DNA of 64,000 nucleotides, from positions 79,037 to 143,036 of the forward strand of contig SDUX01000168.1 in NCBI GenBank assembly GCA_008729055.1. The letters run 5' to 3'. A model generated the notes under the pieces. That model made no database searches. It worked only from the letters and a program-made list of their open reading frames with translations, and was not told the DNA's origin. Position numbers and translations under genes: made by a program. Position 1 is the stretch's first letter, and every line of letters starts with the position of its first letter. This DNA is from Pyropia haitanensis. Taxonomy: Eukaryota > Rhodophyta > Bangiophyceae > Bangiales > Bangiaceae. Of this stretch, positions 42,205-51,659 are shown in pieces.

Positions 42205-43194
42205 AAGGTCGACCCTCGACGAAACGTATGTCACATTGGCCTGATTGGGGGGAGCAGCGGCATGGGAAAGACTCACTTGGGTCTTGACGTCTGGTACTAC
42301 CGTGACAAGCTGGACCAGCCTCGCTTTGCAAAGGCGGCGGCGGATGCTGGTGTCCGTAAGGCGGATTGGGCGGACGTCTGCTCCGTTGCCCGGGGCATGC
42401 GGGTGTGCTGCATCAACTTCAACGGCGGTACTCCCTGGAGCGCAGAGGACGTGGCGTTCGTGAAGCTAAGCCCCTGGTACAAGACGACGTATCCGGATGA
42501 CGGCGTCGAGCTGGAGCCGGGCGCCGAAGTTGTCCCTGACGCGCTCTTGTTGCCGGTGTACCTCCGTGTGTTGTGGGGATTGATGCCCCAAGGCGACATG
42601 TCGTACGACTCGTTTTCCCAGATGGCGCTGGCGTGGCTGGAAGTCGGCCGTATCACGGCCAGGGGCATTATTGCAGAGGCGAGGGCGGCGCTCTCGGCGC
42701 ATCGTCATGCGGTCATTGTTGACGAGCTCACCCTTGCCACGATGCAGGCTGGTGACCGACGGCTGTCCGAGCTCTACCGCCACGTCATCTGCACGTTTAC
42801 GGGGTTGAAGGCAAGTGTGCTCTTCCTGTCGCTGTCCTTCCTGTTTGTTCGTGCCGAGGTCGACGCTGAGTCATCTGAGGTGTCTATGCCGCACGGCGGG
42901 CCACCGCCGGGGACCGTCGTGTTGCGCACCCCTGGTGGTGGCGGGGATGGCTCCCCGTGGAATCTGGAGGTGGTCGGCCAGCTGACGCCGAGGGGCGTCC
43001 CGGAGATCAAGGAGAACCTGCTGCAGGTTGCATCCGAGCGGACCGTCTACTCGCCGCGGTCGGTCGGTGGCTCCAACTACGTAGCAGCAGAAGATGTTGC
43101 CGAGGCTTTGGCCAACCTCAGCGGGGGCCACATGCGCTCGTATGCGTTTCTGCGGGACGAGCTGAACTGGTGCCGGGCGGACGTCACGCTGTGA
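42205..43194 (+). pseudogene. CR-like gene, segment 2: P-loop NTPase of STAND/CR type
   Basis: In the same frame as segment 1. Walker A is GSSGMGKT (lysine codon at 42268) after a hydrophobic strand. Walker B is HAVIVDEL with D at 42721. A strand INFNGGTPW follows the P-loop helix, and near 43117 the motif LSGGHMRSYAFL resembles the GG(H/N)PR sensor region of CR/RHS-type NTPases. Such NTPases are established as modules of Crinkler effectors of oomycetes and chytrids and of trypanosome RHS proteins, and are proposed to stem from transposon-encoded proteins. It ends at TGA 43192-43194 with the frame open again at once. A plain STAND NTPase of other function remains possible. Confidence 0.6.
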
Positions 43195-44136
43195 AGCGTG
43201 GTGAAGGGCGCCTTCGAGGCCACCGGCATGACAAGATCCATCAACAACCTGATGAAGTTTTTGGTCTTCTTTCCTGGTCTTCTCGTGGCCGGGTTTCTGC
43301 CATGCACTGTCCGAGGGGCGGCGGGACTGCCGATTGACGGAGACGGTGCTCCTCCTGTGGGCTTCTCCATGACTTTTGACGATGCCATCTCGCGCAACCT
43401 GCTGTGCGGCAGCCCCGACACGGGCGGGGTGTACAAGGACCCATCCCTGCCGCCCACGATGATCCTGGCGCTGACAACAGAGTGGGAGGACGCCCTTTGG
43501 CAGATCAAGAAGGAGGCAATAGGCTACCAGGTGAGCCCCGTGGTGCGGAACATCTTGCGCTCGTGCTCCCGAATGTTGTCAGCTGCTGACGTAGCCGTCC
43601 CTGGCCGTGGCTGGGAGGTGACTTGCTATTGGGCGGAGGTTATGATGAGCCACGTGCGGCACGGTGCGGAGCGGTTTCTGATGGGTACGCCTGGGGTGAG
43701 CGGGGTCCAGGACTTCTCCCGCGTGTCGCTGAAGGACCTATACAAGGGTGTAGACAACCTGGAGAAGCAGCCGGTCCGTCATCCTTTGCTCTCTGACGTC
43801 CTGGTCGACGCGACCCGGCCATTGACCCTGGAGGACGAGATCCCAAAGCTGATTACGAGGTACCGCGACGTGAACGACGTGCTGAAGCTGTCTCCAGACG
43901 TGCTGCTGTCGCGGGCGTTCATGATGGTCAACGCCCACCTGTCATTTGATGTGATCCGGTTCCTGCCGGTAGTGGACGATCCCCGACCGCATGCGGAGTC
44001 GTCCAAGAGGACCAACGGCATGATTGCCGTCTGCATCTCCTGCAAGTCAACCACCGACTCGGCCCTCTCGGTGCCCCTCGAGCTTGTGAAGAAAGGGGAC
44101 CTATTTGTGGGGATTGGCTATTGGCCGTCCCGTTGA
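43195..44136 (+). pseudogene. CR-like gene, segment 3: possible PD-(D/E)XK nuclease domain
   Basis: Third part of the same frame, ending at TGA 44134-44136. It is an ordered helical region followed, near the C-terminus, by VVDD (near 43972) and after about 20 residues MIAVCISCK (near 44020-44046). This D...xCxK spacing in a final alpha/beta unit is what a degenerate restriction-endonuclease-like fold shows, and the NTPase-REase order is the CR/RHS architecture. The PD-(D/E)XK call is weak by eye. A hydrophobic stretch near 43255-43300 (LMKFLVFFPGLLVAGF) could be a buried helix or membrane segment. With stops at 42204 and 43194 the copy is probably inactive. Confidence 0.45.
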
Positions 44137-44280
44137 TTGAGTGTCAGTCGTTTGCGTGGGCCTCTGTGTGCGCCCTGCGTAGGGGTGAGGGGAGTCTCTC
44201 TTGGCTGTATCTACCCTTGTGGTTGTGAGGGCTGAGGGCGAGAGAAAAGAACCAACACACCTTTCTCCCATGCGCGCTAC

Positions 44281-45138
44281 CTCAGCATCCAAGACCGCTG
44301 TCTGCCGGCGCGGGGCTTCTTTCCCCCCGCCCTGCACAACGCGCCCATCAACTTTAAGGAGCTTATGGCGGTGCGCCTGACGGTCGAGGCCTTCCCGGCG
44401 GCGGTGCGCTCGGGCGGCCGTATCCACGTGCGCTGCGACAACCTGGTCGTGGTCCATGTCCTCCGCAACCTCACGACGCGCAGCCCCGCCCTGATGGCGG
44501 AGCTGCGACGCTTGGTGGCGTTGCTGGCGCGTCTCAACTGCCGGCTCACGGCCTTGTGGCTGCCTACGGCAGCCAATGTGTAGGCGGATCGGCTTTCCCG
44601 AGACAAGGACAGCACCGACTGGCGGCTGAACCGCGCCATTCTCCTCCAAATGGATGCGGCATGGGGGCCGTGTACGATCGACCGGCTTGCTACGGCCGGG
44701 AACGCGCAGCTGCGGCGGTTCAATTCCCTCCTCCACCACCCGGGGACCAAGGCCGTGAACGGGTGGCTGCAAGACTGGGGGGGCCGGGAGGTCAACTACA
44801 TCGAACCCCCGTTCTCCCAGGCCGGGCTTGTGATCCCCAAGATTGTCCAAGAGCGCGCCACGGTGGTCGTCGTCCTGCCGGCATGGCCGGCCCAGACGTG
44901 GTGGGCAGAGACCCTGCACCGCGCCAATGCGGCGGTTTACCTGACGACGTCCGCGGCACTTTACACGCACGGCTCCTACGCCGCTCCCGCCCGCCCCCCA
45001 CTCTGGCGGACGGTCGCCCTGTTTTTCGTGGCGGGAGGCCGACCGTGGCAGCGCTGGCGTGGCGGGCTTACGCCCACACCTCAGCCGTGGCGGGATTTGC
45101 GGGTGTTGACGGCGCCGAGGAGGCGGCGACGATGCTGA
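44281..45138 (+). pseudogene. DIRS-type RNase H, truncated and with an in-frame TAG
   Basis: The segment reads INFKELMAV near 44347, VRCDNLVVVHVL near 44428 and NV-stop-ADRLSRDKDSTDW near 44575. These are the second half of the DIRS RNase H, in order, then the post-RNase H region with VNYIEPPF and LPAWPAQTWWAETL typical of this class. The N-terminal DAS motif and the whole reverse transcriptase are absent. TAG at 44581-44583 falls inside the conserved NxxADxLSR motif. The frame ends at 45138, overlapping the recombinase, as in intact DIRS elements. Confidence 0.75.
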
Positions 45139-46121
45139 GCCGCTCTGTCGCTGACCGCACCGCGGACAACTACCAGCGGACGTGGCAGCGCTTTACGGCC
45201 TTTTGCACTGCGGCGCAACGCGACCCCTTGCCCGCGGCGCCGGCCACCGTGGCCTGCTACGTCGGCACCCTCCTCCGCCGGGGCACCATCGCGCCGTCCA
45301 GCCTCGGCAACTACCTCACGCCGATCAACACACGTCACGCCGCGGCCGGACTGGAACGGTCGGACGTGGGCCGCCTCATGCAGCCGATCCGCATCGGCTA
45401 CGCCCGGTTGACGGCCGAGGCCGACGGCGCCCTCCCGCCTACCCGGCGGCCCCTGCCCGCCCCCGTCATGTGGCGGGTGGTCGAGCTGGCGCTCGCCATT
45501 CCCGACTTAGCTTGGCGGGTGCGCTTCGCGGCGCTCGTCGCGGCCTTCGTCGTCGCCCGCCGCACGGTCGAGGTTCTCGAGCTCGAGCTGTGCGACGTCT
45601 CCATCCGCCCCGACGGCGGCATCCACATCGAGGTGCGCTTTTACGAAGGCGCGGAGCGCCGTTTCTGTCTGGAGCGGCTCGTCTACGACGTTCCTCCAAC
45701 CCCGGACCCCCGCCCTGACCTCCCCCTACGCGTCTTCCGCCGCCTGCTGCTGGACTTGTCGGTACAGCGCGCCCCCCCGATGCGCTTGCTCTTTGCGCCG
45801 CCCGGCTACACCCGGGCGCCCACGCTCGACGACATCAACCTGTGACTGAAGGAGGCTTTGCGGCGGCTGCACGTGTCGCCGCCGCCCGGGGTGGTGTGGT
45901 GTGCCTACTCTACCCGCGGCGGTGGCGCCACCGCCCTGCACGCGTGTGGGATGTCGCCTCCTGCCGTGGCCCATCTCTTGGGCCACAAGGACAACAACCC
46001 CAAGACGGCCTTGGCCCACTATATTGACCTGTTGGCTCCTCGCACGGACGAGGCCTGGCGCATTTTCGGACGCTACCTGCCGGCGGGAAGGCTACTGGGG
46101 TCGCCGCCGCCGCCATCGTAG
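45082..46121 (+). pseudogene. Tyrosine recombinase (phage-integrase fold) with an in-frame TGA
   Basis: It overlaps the RNase H frame in another phase. The SAM-like N-domain is visible as DRTADNYQRTWQRF near 45150. The catalytic domain shows the first Arg in VVARRTVEVLELEL near 45555, then YSTRGGGATALHACGM near 45903 (the HxxR box with Tyr in the His place), LLGHKDN near 45975 and the nucleophile Tyr in ALAHYIDL near 46017. It would join circular cDNA into the genome. TGA at 45843-45845 splits the frame within the helix LNL-stop-LKEAL. The start is uncertain; ATG at 45132 is in frame. A 5' portion up to 44556 is open but reads as the shadow of RNase H. Confidence 0.75.
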
Positions 46122-46137
46122 CCCGTTCTCCATCCTG

Positions 46138-46168
46138 TGGCAACCCCATCGTGTGGAGCGGAGTTATG
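46138..46168 (+). repeat. 31-bp direct repeat, copy 1 (candidate B1)
   Basis: TGGCAACCCCATCGTGTGGA followed by GCGGAGTTATG is identical at 46534-46564, 396 bases away. It begins 17 bases after the recombinase stop, where the B1 repeat of a PAT-like element would lie. Confidence 0.85.
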
Positions 46169-46533
46169 TTTGTGTGTTTGGCGGGTAACGCAGCGGTTTG
46201 CTTTTGAATGGGGTCGCGCGGCCCGAGCGGTTGGGTGGGCGTGGCCCGGGCGCCCTTGCGGGGGCCCGGGTAGTGGCTGGGGCGCGCTATTTGAGCGCCA
46301 ACGACCGGCGGCGGGGGCTCACGCCACCGGCCGCCAACGGCCAGTCGCCCTCGCGCTGCCTCTCTCCCTCCCTGCTTCTCTATTTGCTTGTTGTTATTGT
46401 TGTTGACTACGGCCTCCGACTCCGCACGAGCGTGCCAGTCTCCCTTTTTTTGCTTGGCGGGACGACCGGGCCTCCGAGGGATGGCCGGTTCCTCCCACCC
46501 TCGTTGCTTGTGTACACTACTAAACATCGTCAA

Positions 46534-46564
46534 TGGCAACCCCATCGTGTGGAGCGGAGTTATG
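46534..46564 (+). repeat. 31-bp direct repeat, copy 2 (candidate B2)
   Basis: Identical to 46138-46168. If the reading as split direct repeats is right, it marks the right end of the element and the 365 bases between hold the A2 copy. The A1 copy is lost with the 5' truncation. Confidence 0.8.
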
Positions 46565-46799
46565 GCCTTCAACTTGTCCCTTACCCATACGCTGGTGCGG
46601 CGGCAGCGACTGCGGCGGCTGGCAGTGTCCCACGAGCAGCCGTGGCGGGACCCGCTGACGCCCGCGGTGGTGGCGGGGAGTGACACCCTGTGGGGGCTGG
46701 CTGCCCATTTCCTTCGGGGATTTTGAATCTTTCCAGGCGCCCTCCAGGCGCTCGTGGAGCGGCCGCCCCGGCCGCGGCGGGGCAGCCCGTGCGGCTGAC

Positions 46800-47160
46800 G
46801 CTGTGTGCCACGGTCGGGGGGGGGGAGGGGGGGGGGGCGGCGGCGGTGGGCGGGAGGGGGGCAGCGTTGGGGTGGGGGGGGGGGACATTCAGTGGTGGGT
46901 GGAGCGCGCCGCGAGTACGCGGGTGCGGGACGTTCCGGCGGCGGTAGCGGCGGCAGCGGCGGCGGGGGCGCTGGAGGGACGGCCCACTTGACTGTGGAGA
47001 CGTCCCGGTGGGGGCGGGCGTAGGGGGGGGGGGGGGGCAAGGGGGGGGCAGGGGGGGGGCGGGGGGGCACACGGTCCGGTGGAGGCTTTGGCGGGGACGG
47101 CAACGGCGGACGAGGGCGGGACGGGGGGGGGGGAGGGGTTAGAGGTGGTGGAACCACCGC
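46800..47160 (+). other. Strong G-run tract (G-quadruplex-prone), no gene
   Basis: Many runs of 4-10 G lie on the plus strand with short spacers, separated by a less extreme part at 46890-46990. The complementary frames give proline-rich peptides. No domain is visible on either strand. Confidence 0.7.
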
Positions 47161-47504
47161 CCCTCACGCGGTGGGGGGACAGGGGACTGGCGGGGGGCCC
47201 CGCCAGGTGGCGGCGGAGTCCGGCCGGCCGGCGCCCCGCCAGGCCTTGGCGCCGCCGCCGCCGCCGGCGCGGCCGGGCCTCGCGGCCGCGGCGGGCGGTG
47301 GGGGTGGCGTGAATGCGGGGACTCACATGGGTGGACATTCCTCTCCAGGTCCAGGAAGAAGACGACACGAAGGGGATGCCGGGCTCGTCATCCAGCGTCC
47401 ACGGGGAGAGCGCAATTCCCATCGTGGAGTCCAGACAAATGGTACAGCAGTAAGCAGGTCAGGGTATTTTCGCGAACGCGATTTCAGTCTGCTCAAGTTC
47501 GCAA

Positions 47505-47905
47505 ATGAGCCCGAGTACACGATATCTCCACCCCCCGCCGTCTACCGCACACGTTGCGACGTTCGCGGCTGTGTCTCCCTCGGCGGGCGGCCGCACCGTC
47601 ACCGTCTCGTCGGCGGGCAAGACGCTGTCCGCGACGGGGTGGAAGGTGAGGTGGACTGCCGCTCCCCTCTCCGCCCGCATCTGCGCTGTCCAGCAGTACG
47701 CCGTCTTCTCCGCAGCGCACCCGGCGCAGGCGGCCGTGACGGCGGCGCTCACCGCCGCCGCTCCGCCCGGGGAACACCCGTCCTACTACGCGGCGCTGGT
47801 GGCGGGGCACAGGGCCAAGCGGGACGCGCAGGTGCGGGCCGTGCGGGCGGCAAAGCTGTCACCGGTAGTTCCCGGCGGGGCGTTTGTTGTTCTTGCCGAC
47901 GCGAG
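47505..47905 (+). pseudogene. Orphan exon of a class I/II aminotransferase (KAT/YbdL-like)
   Basis: About 110 residues match the second half of PLP-dependent aminotransferases in order: FAAVSPSAGGRTVTVSSAGK, then TLSATGWKVRW around the PLP-binding lysine, then VFSAAHPAQAAVTAAL, YYAAL, RAKRDAQVRAV and GGAFVVLAD. The kynurenine/glutamine/methionine aminotransferase group has just this SxGKTFSxTGWKVGW pattern. The frame is followed by a donor-like GCGAG/GTGGGT at 47906. No N-terminal half exists upstream, where there are G runs and the retroelement, and no C-terminal Arg region was found after it. It looks like a relocated or disrupted gene piece. Exon borders are uncertain. Confidence 0.6.
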
Positions 47906-48478
47906 GTGGGTAGGCGGGGTGGGGGGGGAGGGGGAGGGGGGGGGGAGCGGGGTCTCCAGTCGGCGGTGGCCGCCCTCACCGAGCCCGCCGGCCGCCTCCC
48001 GGCCAACATGCAGTCTTTCGTGCACGGCCGCATGTGGCGGGCATCGGGTGAACGGGGCCTCCCTTCAATCTCCGTACCTCTCACATCTACCTCCCGGAGT
48101 GAGCTCCCCCACCCCCCCCGGCGGCCGCCGCGCCCCCTCACAGCGGGCGCCCACCTATCCGACATGATTGCGCTGCCGGGCCGCGTTGGCTCAGCCTGCG
48201 TTGATGAGGAGCGGTGGGTGAGACGCGCCTGCAATGCGCGCGAGTGTCAGGGGTGGCCTGCCGCCGCTTGCCTTGCTGTATGTGGCGCGGGTCCCGACAG
48301 GGAGCTGGCGCCCGCTGCTCTTCTCAAGGGATTTATCACGACTGCGCCGGCGGTTTTGGGTCGCTCGCGCCCTGCTGCCGCGGCCTCTGCTGTGTGTCGC
48401 GGTCGCTCTTCCGCTCGGCTGGCACCCCGCCTGCACGATGGCGCCGTTCTTCCTGTCGGCTTCCACTGCGCCACACGG

Positions 48479-50122
48479 ATGGTGGTCAATGCGACAGAGG
48501 ATGAAGATGAAGACCTCAACGACGCTGTGGCTGACAAGTGGCCGTACTGGCAGCAGCACGTGGGGCGGCCGAGGCGGGCCGCTGAAGTGGAAGTACTGGC
48601 CATCGTCAAGGAGATCATCGAGCTTTTGGATGTGTCCCGCGGATATATCCAGGCAGTGGAGGCCAAGGCAGAGGCGGCCAAGGTAGCAGTGTCCTCTCCC
48701 CCTTTGACACCATCAGCATCCCCCGCACCATCTCAAGGTGCTTGGCAGACTCGTGTTGCTGCCCTGGAGGCGGACATGCGGAACGTCAAGACCGAGATGG
48801 AGCTGGTGCGCTTTTACCACCGCGTGCAAGAGTGCCAAGCGAGCATCCTCGAAGGCTCCCTTGCCGTCAAAGATGTGCTGGAGCGGCTCTCGGTGGGGTC
48901 ATCCCAGCGGCTCATCTACGTTGGCCGGGAACTGGGGCGTCTCCGGGCCATCCCTGCCCTGGCTGCTGTGGAGTTTACGCGTCAGTACCTGATGATGGCG
49001 CTGTCGTCCCATAAGGCCAAGGGCGGCTACAGCAGCTTTGAGCGGATGGAGGAGGAGCTGTTGCAAGAGCTTGGGCTTAGCACGACTGCCGATCGCAGCG
49101 GCAACCACTTTGAAGGCGAGCTGGCGGTCAAGCAGCTGGCATCTGCACGGTGGCCGAGGACGTACGGCGAGATCTTGTTGCGGCGCCAGGTGGCCCCGCG
49201 CGGGCCTCTGAACAAGATGGTGTCGGCGTACATCAACCAGCAGAAGGCGCTACCGATCGCACAGGAGGCGGCCCCTGGCGACGAGGCGCAGACGCCCTCA
49301 TTCACATTGTTGTATCAGCAGGCGCGAGCCGCACAGAAGCTGATTGACAAGAACATGGCCAAGCTCGAAGAGGAACGGCTGGAGAAGATGCAGCAAGTGG
49401 CCGGCCGTCAGGACAAGTCGGCGCTTGCGGACCTGCGTGCGGAGGTTGCTACCTATGTCAAGACGCAGGCCACAGCGAGACGCGACGTCGTGGCCACGTG
49501 GCTGCAGTGTGCCCTCTTGGCGGAGTGCCGCGCTGCCATGCTTGCGAATCCGAGCGACTACTACGTCGGCTCCTTGATGCGGTCCCGGAACTTGGCGTCA
49601 TACCTGGCCAACTCTCTGGAGAATGACCTGCTGGACCGAGAGGTCGAGTTTGCTGACCGAGGGGCAATGATCCAGCTGTCCGACCAGTACGATGTTGTGG
49701 CGTCCACCCGTCTCCAGCCGGCAAGGAACATCGCCGGTCATCCGCCGCTAACAATAACGACAGTGGCCGCAGCGTACGAGCACCCGGGCCTATCGTCGGA
49801 GCAGTCTGCTGTGGTCGTCAAACTGGCGCTACAGCTGCGTGCAGCTCACAAGAAGTTCAAGACCTTCAAGAAGACGGACACTGCCGTGCTGGGCGACGAT
49901 CTCCTAGCTGCGCTGTCGTCGGATGTGTCCCGGTCACAAGCCGCGGTCAAGAAGCTGTCGGAGCACAAGACCAGCGTTGTCTCCCTGCAGAAGGAGTATG
50001 TCATGGCCTGCCAGGCCAACATTAGCTTCTTTACGGGATTGAAGCGCAAGCTGCGGGACCTGATGCGCGAGATCAAGGCGCACCCCGTGGTTCAAGCCGC
50101 ACTTGCGGCCGAGTCTCTTTGA
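48479..50122 (+). CDS. Unrecognised helical protein, 547 residues
   Basis: The ATG at 48479 is chosen because ordered sequence starts there (MVVNATEDEDEDLND); the open frame extends upstream but is low-complexity. After an acidic start and a Ser/Pro linker (48690-48735) the protein is almost entirely amphipathic helix, with coiled-coil character near 48760-48850, 49320-49400 and 49930-50010. Trp and Cys are scarce and no catalytic motif, signal peptide or membrane segment is visible. Composition is like the nearby CR-like and transposase genes rather than the GC-extreme host genes. It could be a mobile-element accessory protein or a lineage-specific gene. It is one of the few intact long frames in the right half. 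Confidence 0.7.
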   Translation: MVVNATEDEDEDLNDAVADKWPYWQQHVGRPRRAAEVEVLAIVKEIIELLDVSRGYIQAVEAKAEAAKVAVSSPPLTPSASPAPSQGAWQTRVAALEADMRNVKTEMELVRFYHRVQECQASILEGSLAVKDVLERLSVGSSQRLIYVGRELGRLRAIPALAAVEFTRQYLMMALSSHKAKGGYSSFERMEEELLQELGLSTTADRSGNHFEGELAVKQLASARWPRTYGEILLRRQVAPRGPLNKMVSAYINQQKALPIAQEAAPGDEAQTPSFTLLYQQARAAQKLIDKNMAKLEEERLEKMQQVAGRQDKSALADLRAEVATYVKTQATARRDVVATWLQCALLAECRAAMLANPSDYYVGSLMRSRNLASYLANSLENDLLDREVEFADRGAMIQLSDQYDVVASTRLQPARNIAGHPPLTITTVAAAYEHPGLSSEQSAVVVKLALQLRAAHKKFKTFKKTDTAVLGDDLLAALSSDVSRSQAAVKKLSEHKTSVVSLQKEYVMACQANISFFTGLKRKLRDLMREIKAHPVVQAALAAESL

Positions 50123-50711
50123 TACGGTTGTGCTTTGCTTTTTTATCCTTGTGTTGCCAACGGATGAGTGATCCTTCTTTTACAGAACTCGTCTCGTCCG
50201 TGCACCATCCGCCGACCCACCACTCGTCAGCGTCGCACGGCCCTCTCACCTGCGCCCAGCGTCGCGCGCGCCCACAGGGGCAGCGCCACGGAGGGCCGTG
50301 CCTCCTGCACTCCTTCGGGGGCGGTACGGGCAGCGAAAACCGCGCGGTGGATGGGTGCGTGGCAAGGGGCTTGCACGAAAGAGGGAGCCCCCCCTCGCGG
50401 ACGGGGCAGAGGCCTCCGCACGGGACGGTCAGCGCCCGCCCAAGAGAGTGGTACCACCGCCCCCCCGACCGTACCCGCCAGCGCCTCAGCGTGCAGGGGG
50501 CGCCCCGCGTCCGACCGTGTCAGTGGCGGTGGGGGTGACGGCGAGAGGACACCTCAGGGGGGCGGTGGGCGAGAAAGGCGGGGGGACGGGCCGCAAAAGA
50601 CAAAAACAATAGCGGGGTGCCACAATGGGGAAGGAGGCAGCGAGCGGCGATGGTGGGGTGCCTCGCGCTGCCGTCCGGGGCCCACACGCTCTCGCTCGTG
50701 CCGAAACGGCG

Positions 50712-51533
50712 ATGTCTTTCACCCCCCAACTGCCGTTGGACCAGCACTCCCCCGCGCCCGCTGCTCCCGTTGCCCAGGTATGTGGGCGAAGGAAGGGGGT
50801 GGCACGGGGTGCGTGAAAGCGAGGGAGAGAGCGTACAGCCGCGTGCGCCGCCTTCTCTAACACGCCTGTGCGCCCCGCCACCCGCCTGTCTTGACCAAAT
50901 CTGGTATTCCCGTCATCCAACCGCGGCGGGCGACGCGGCGTTCGAGCGACGGCCGCCGCCGTTGCTCCCGCGGGCGCCTGAAGGCGGGCGCGACCCTCCC
51001 CTTCCTCGGTGAAGAGGGAGGGGTGGGATGGCGGGTGCTGCTGAGCCCCCACAACCGCGGCGCCGTCCGTGCAGCCCCCGTCCGTGGGGCCGCCCTCGGT
51101 GCCCCCGCTCGGATCAAAGGCGCTCCCGCCAATGCTACCATCGTCCGCTCTGGAAAAACCGCAGCCGCTGGCGGAGGCGGAGGCCGCCGCAGAGCCGTTG
51201 CCGGCGGCAGCGGCGGCGGCGCCACTGCAGGATGACGTTGGCCCCGCCCCCGGCTTTCCCCTTCCCGGTCCCTCCCCCCCCCCAACCCCGACGCCGCCGC
51301 CACCGCCGCCACCGCCGCCACAACCGCCGCCGTCCGGGCGGCGAGCCGCATCTGCCCCCGCGCCAGGCGGGTCCGCACCGCCGCCGCCTCCGGGTGCCTC
51401 AACGCGGCCGCCACCGCGGAAACCACCCCCAGCACCGCCACAGAGAAGACCTCCCACACTCCAACCGGGACAGCGGGCGCGGTGGTCGCCGCAGAGTCGG
51501 CCGCCGTGGAGGGGTACCCGGCTCAGGCGGTGA
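50712..51533 (+). CDS. Tentative two-exon proline-rich gene
   Basis: The ATG at 50712 gives 22 codons (MSFTPQLPLDQHSP...) up to a CCCAG/GTATGT donor at 50778. An acceptor GTCCGTGCAG ends at 51074 and is in the same phase (0), leading to SVPPLGSKALPPM and a Pro/Ala-rich frame to 51533. The evidence is only the good splice words, phase match and a plausible N-terminus. The minus strand has frames of similar length, and no domain supports either. Confidence 0.25.
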
Positions 51534-51659
51534 GGTTCCGCAGACGATAGGACGGTGAGGAGGTGCCGCGGGCGGCGACGTCAGTCGGCTGGGGCGCCCC
51601 GCCGCCGCCGCCGGCGCCCCCGTCGGGAACGTCGAGGAGGGCGGCCCGTGGCGCGTCGC

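Larger units (their letters stand above)
44262..46564 (+). mobile_element. 5'-truncated PAT/DIRS-type (tyrosine recombinase) retroelement
   Basis: It contains the end of an RNase H domain, an overlapping tyrosine recombinase in another frame, and downstream a 31-bp direct repeat (46138-46168 and 46534-46564) that fits the B1...B2 part of split direct repeats. The reverse transcriptase and the RNase H start are missing, so the left end is a truncation just after the CR-like gene. Both ORFs have an in-frame stop. PAT-like elements of this structure are known from green algae and other protists. Confidence 0.7.

Noticed and set aside
20056..45845. Stop-codon reassignment in this genome
   Set aside because: Both TAG and TGA would have to be recoded, while the same genes use TAG and TGA as plausible true ends (for example gag, the YR end and the transposase end). 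Decay or readthrough is simpler.
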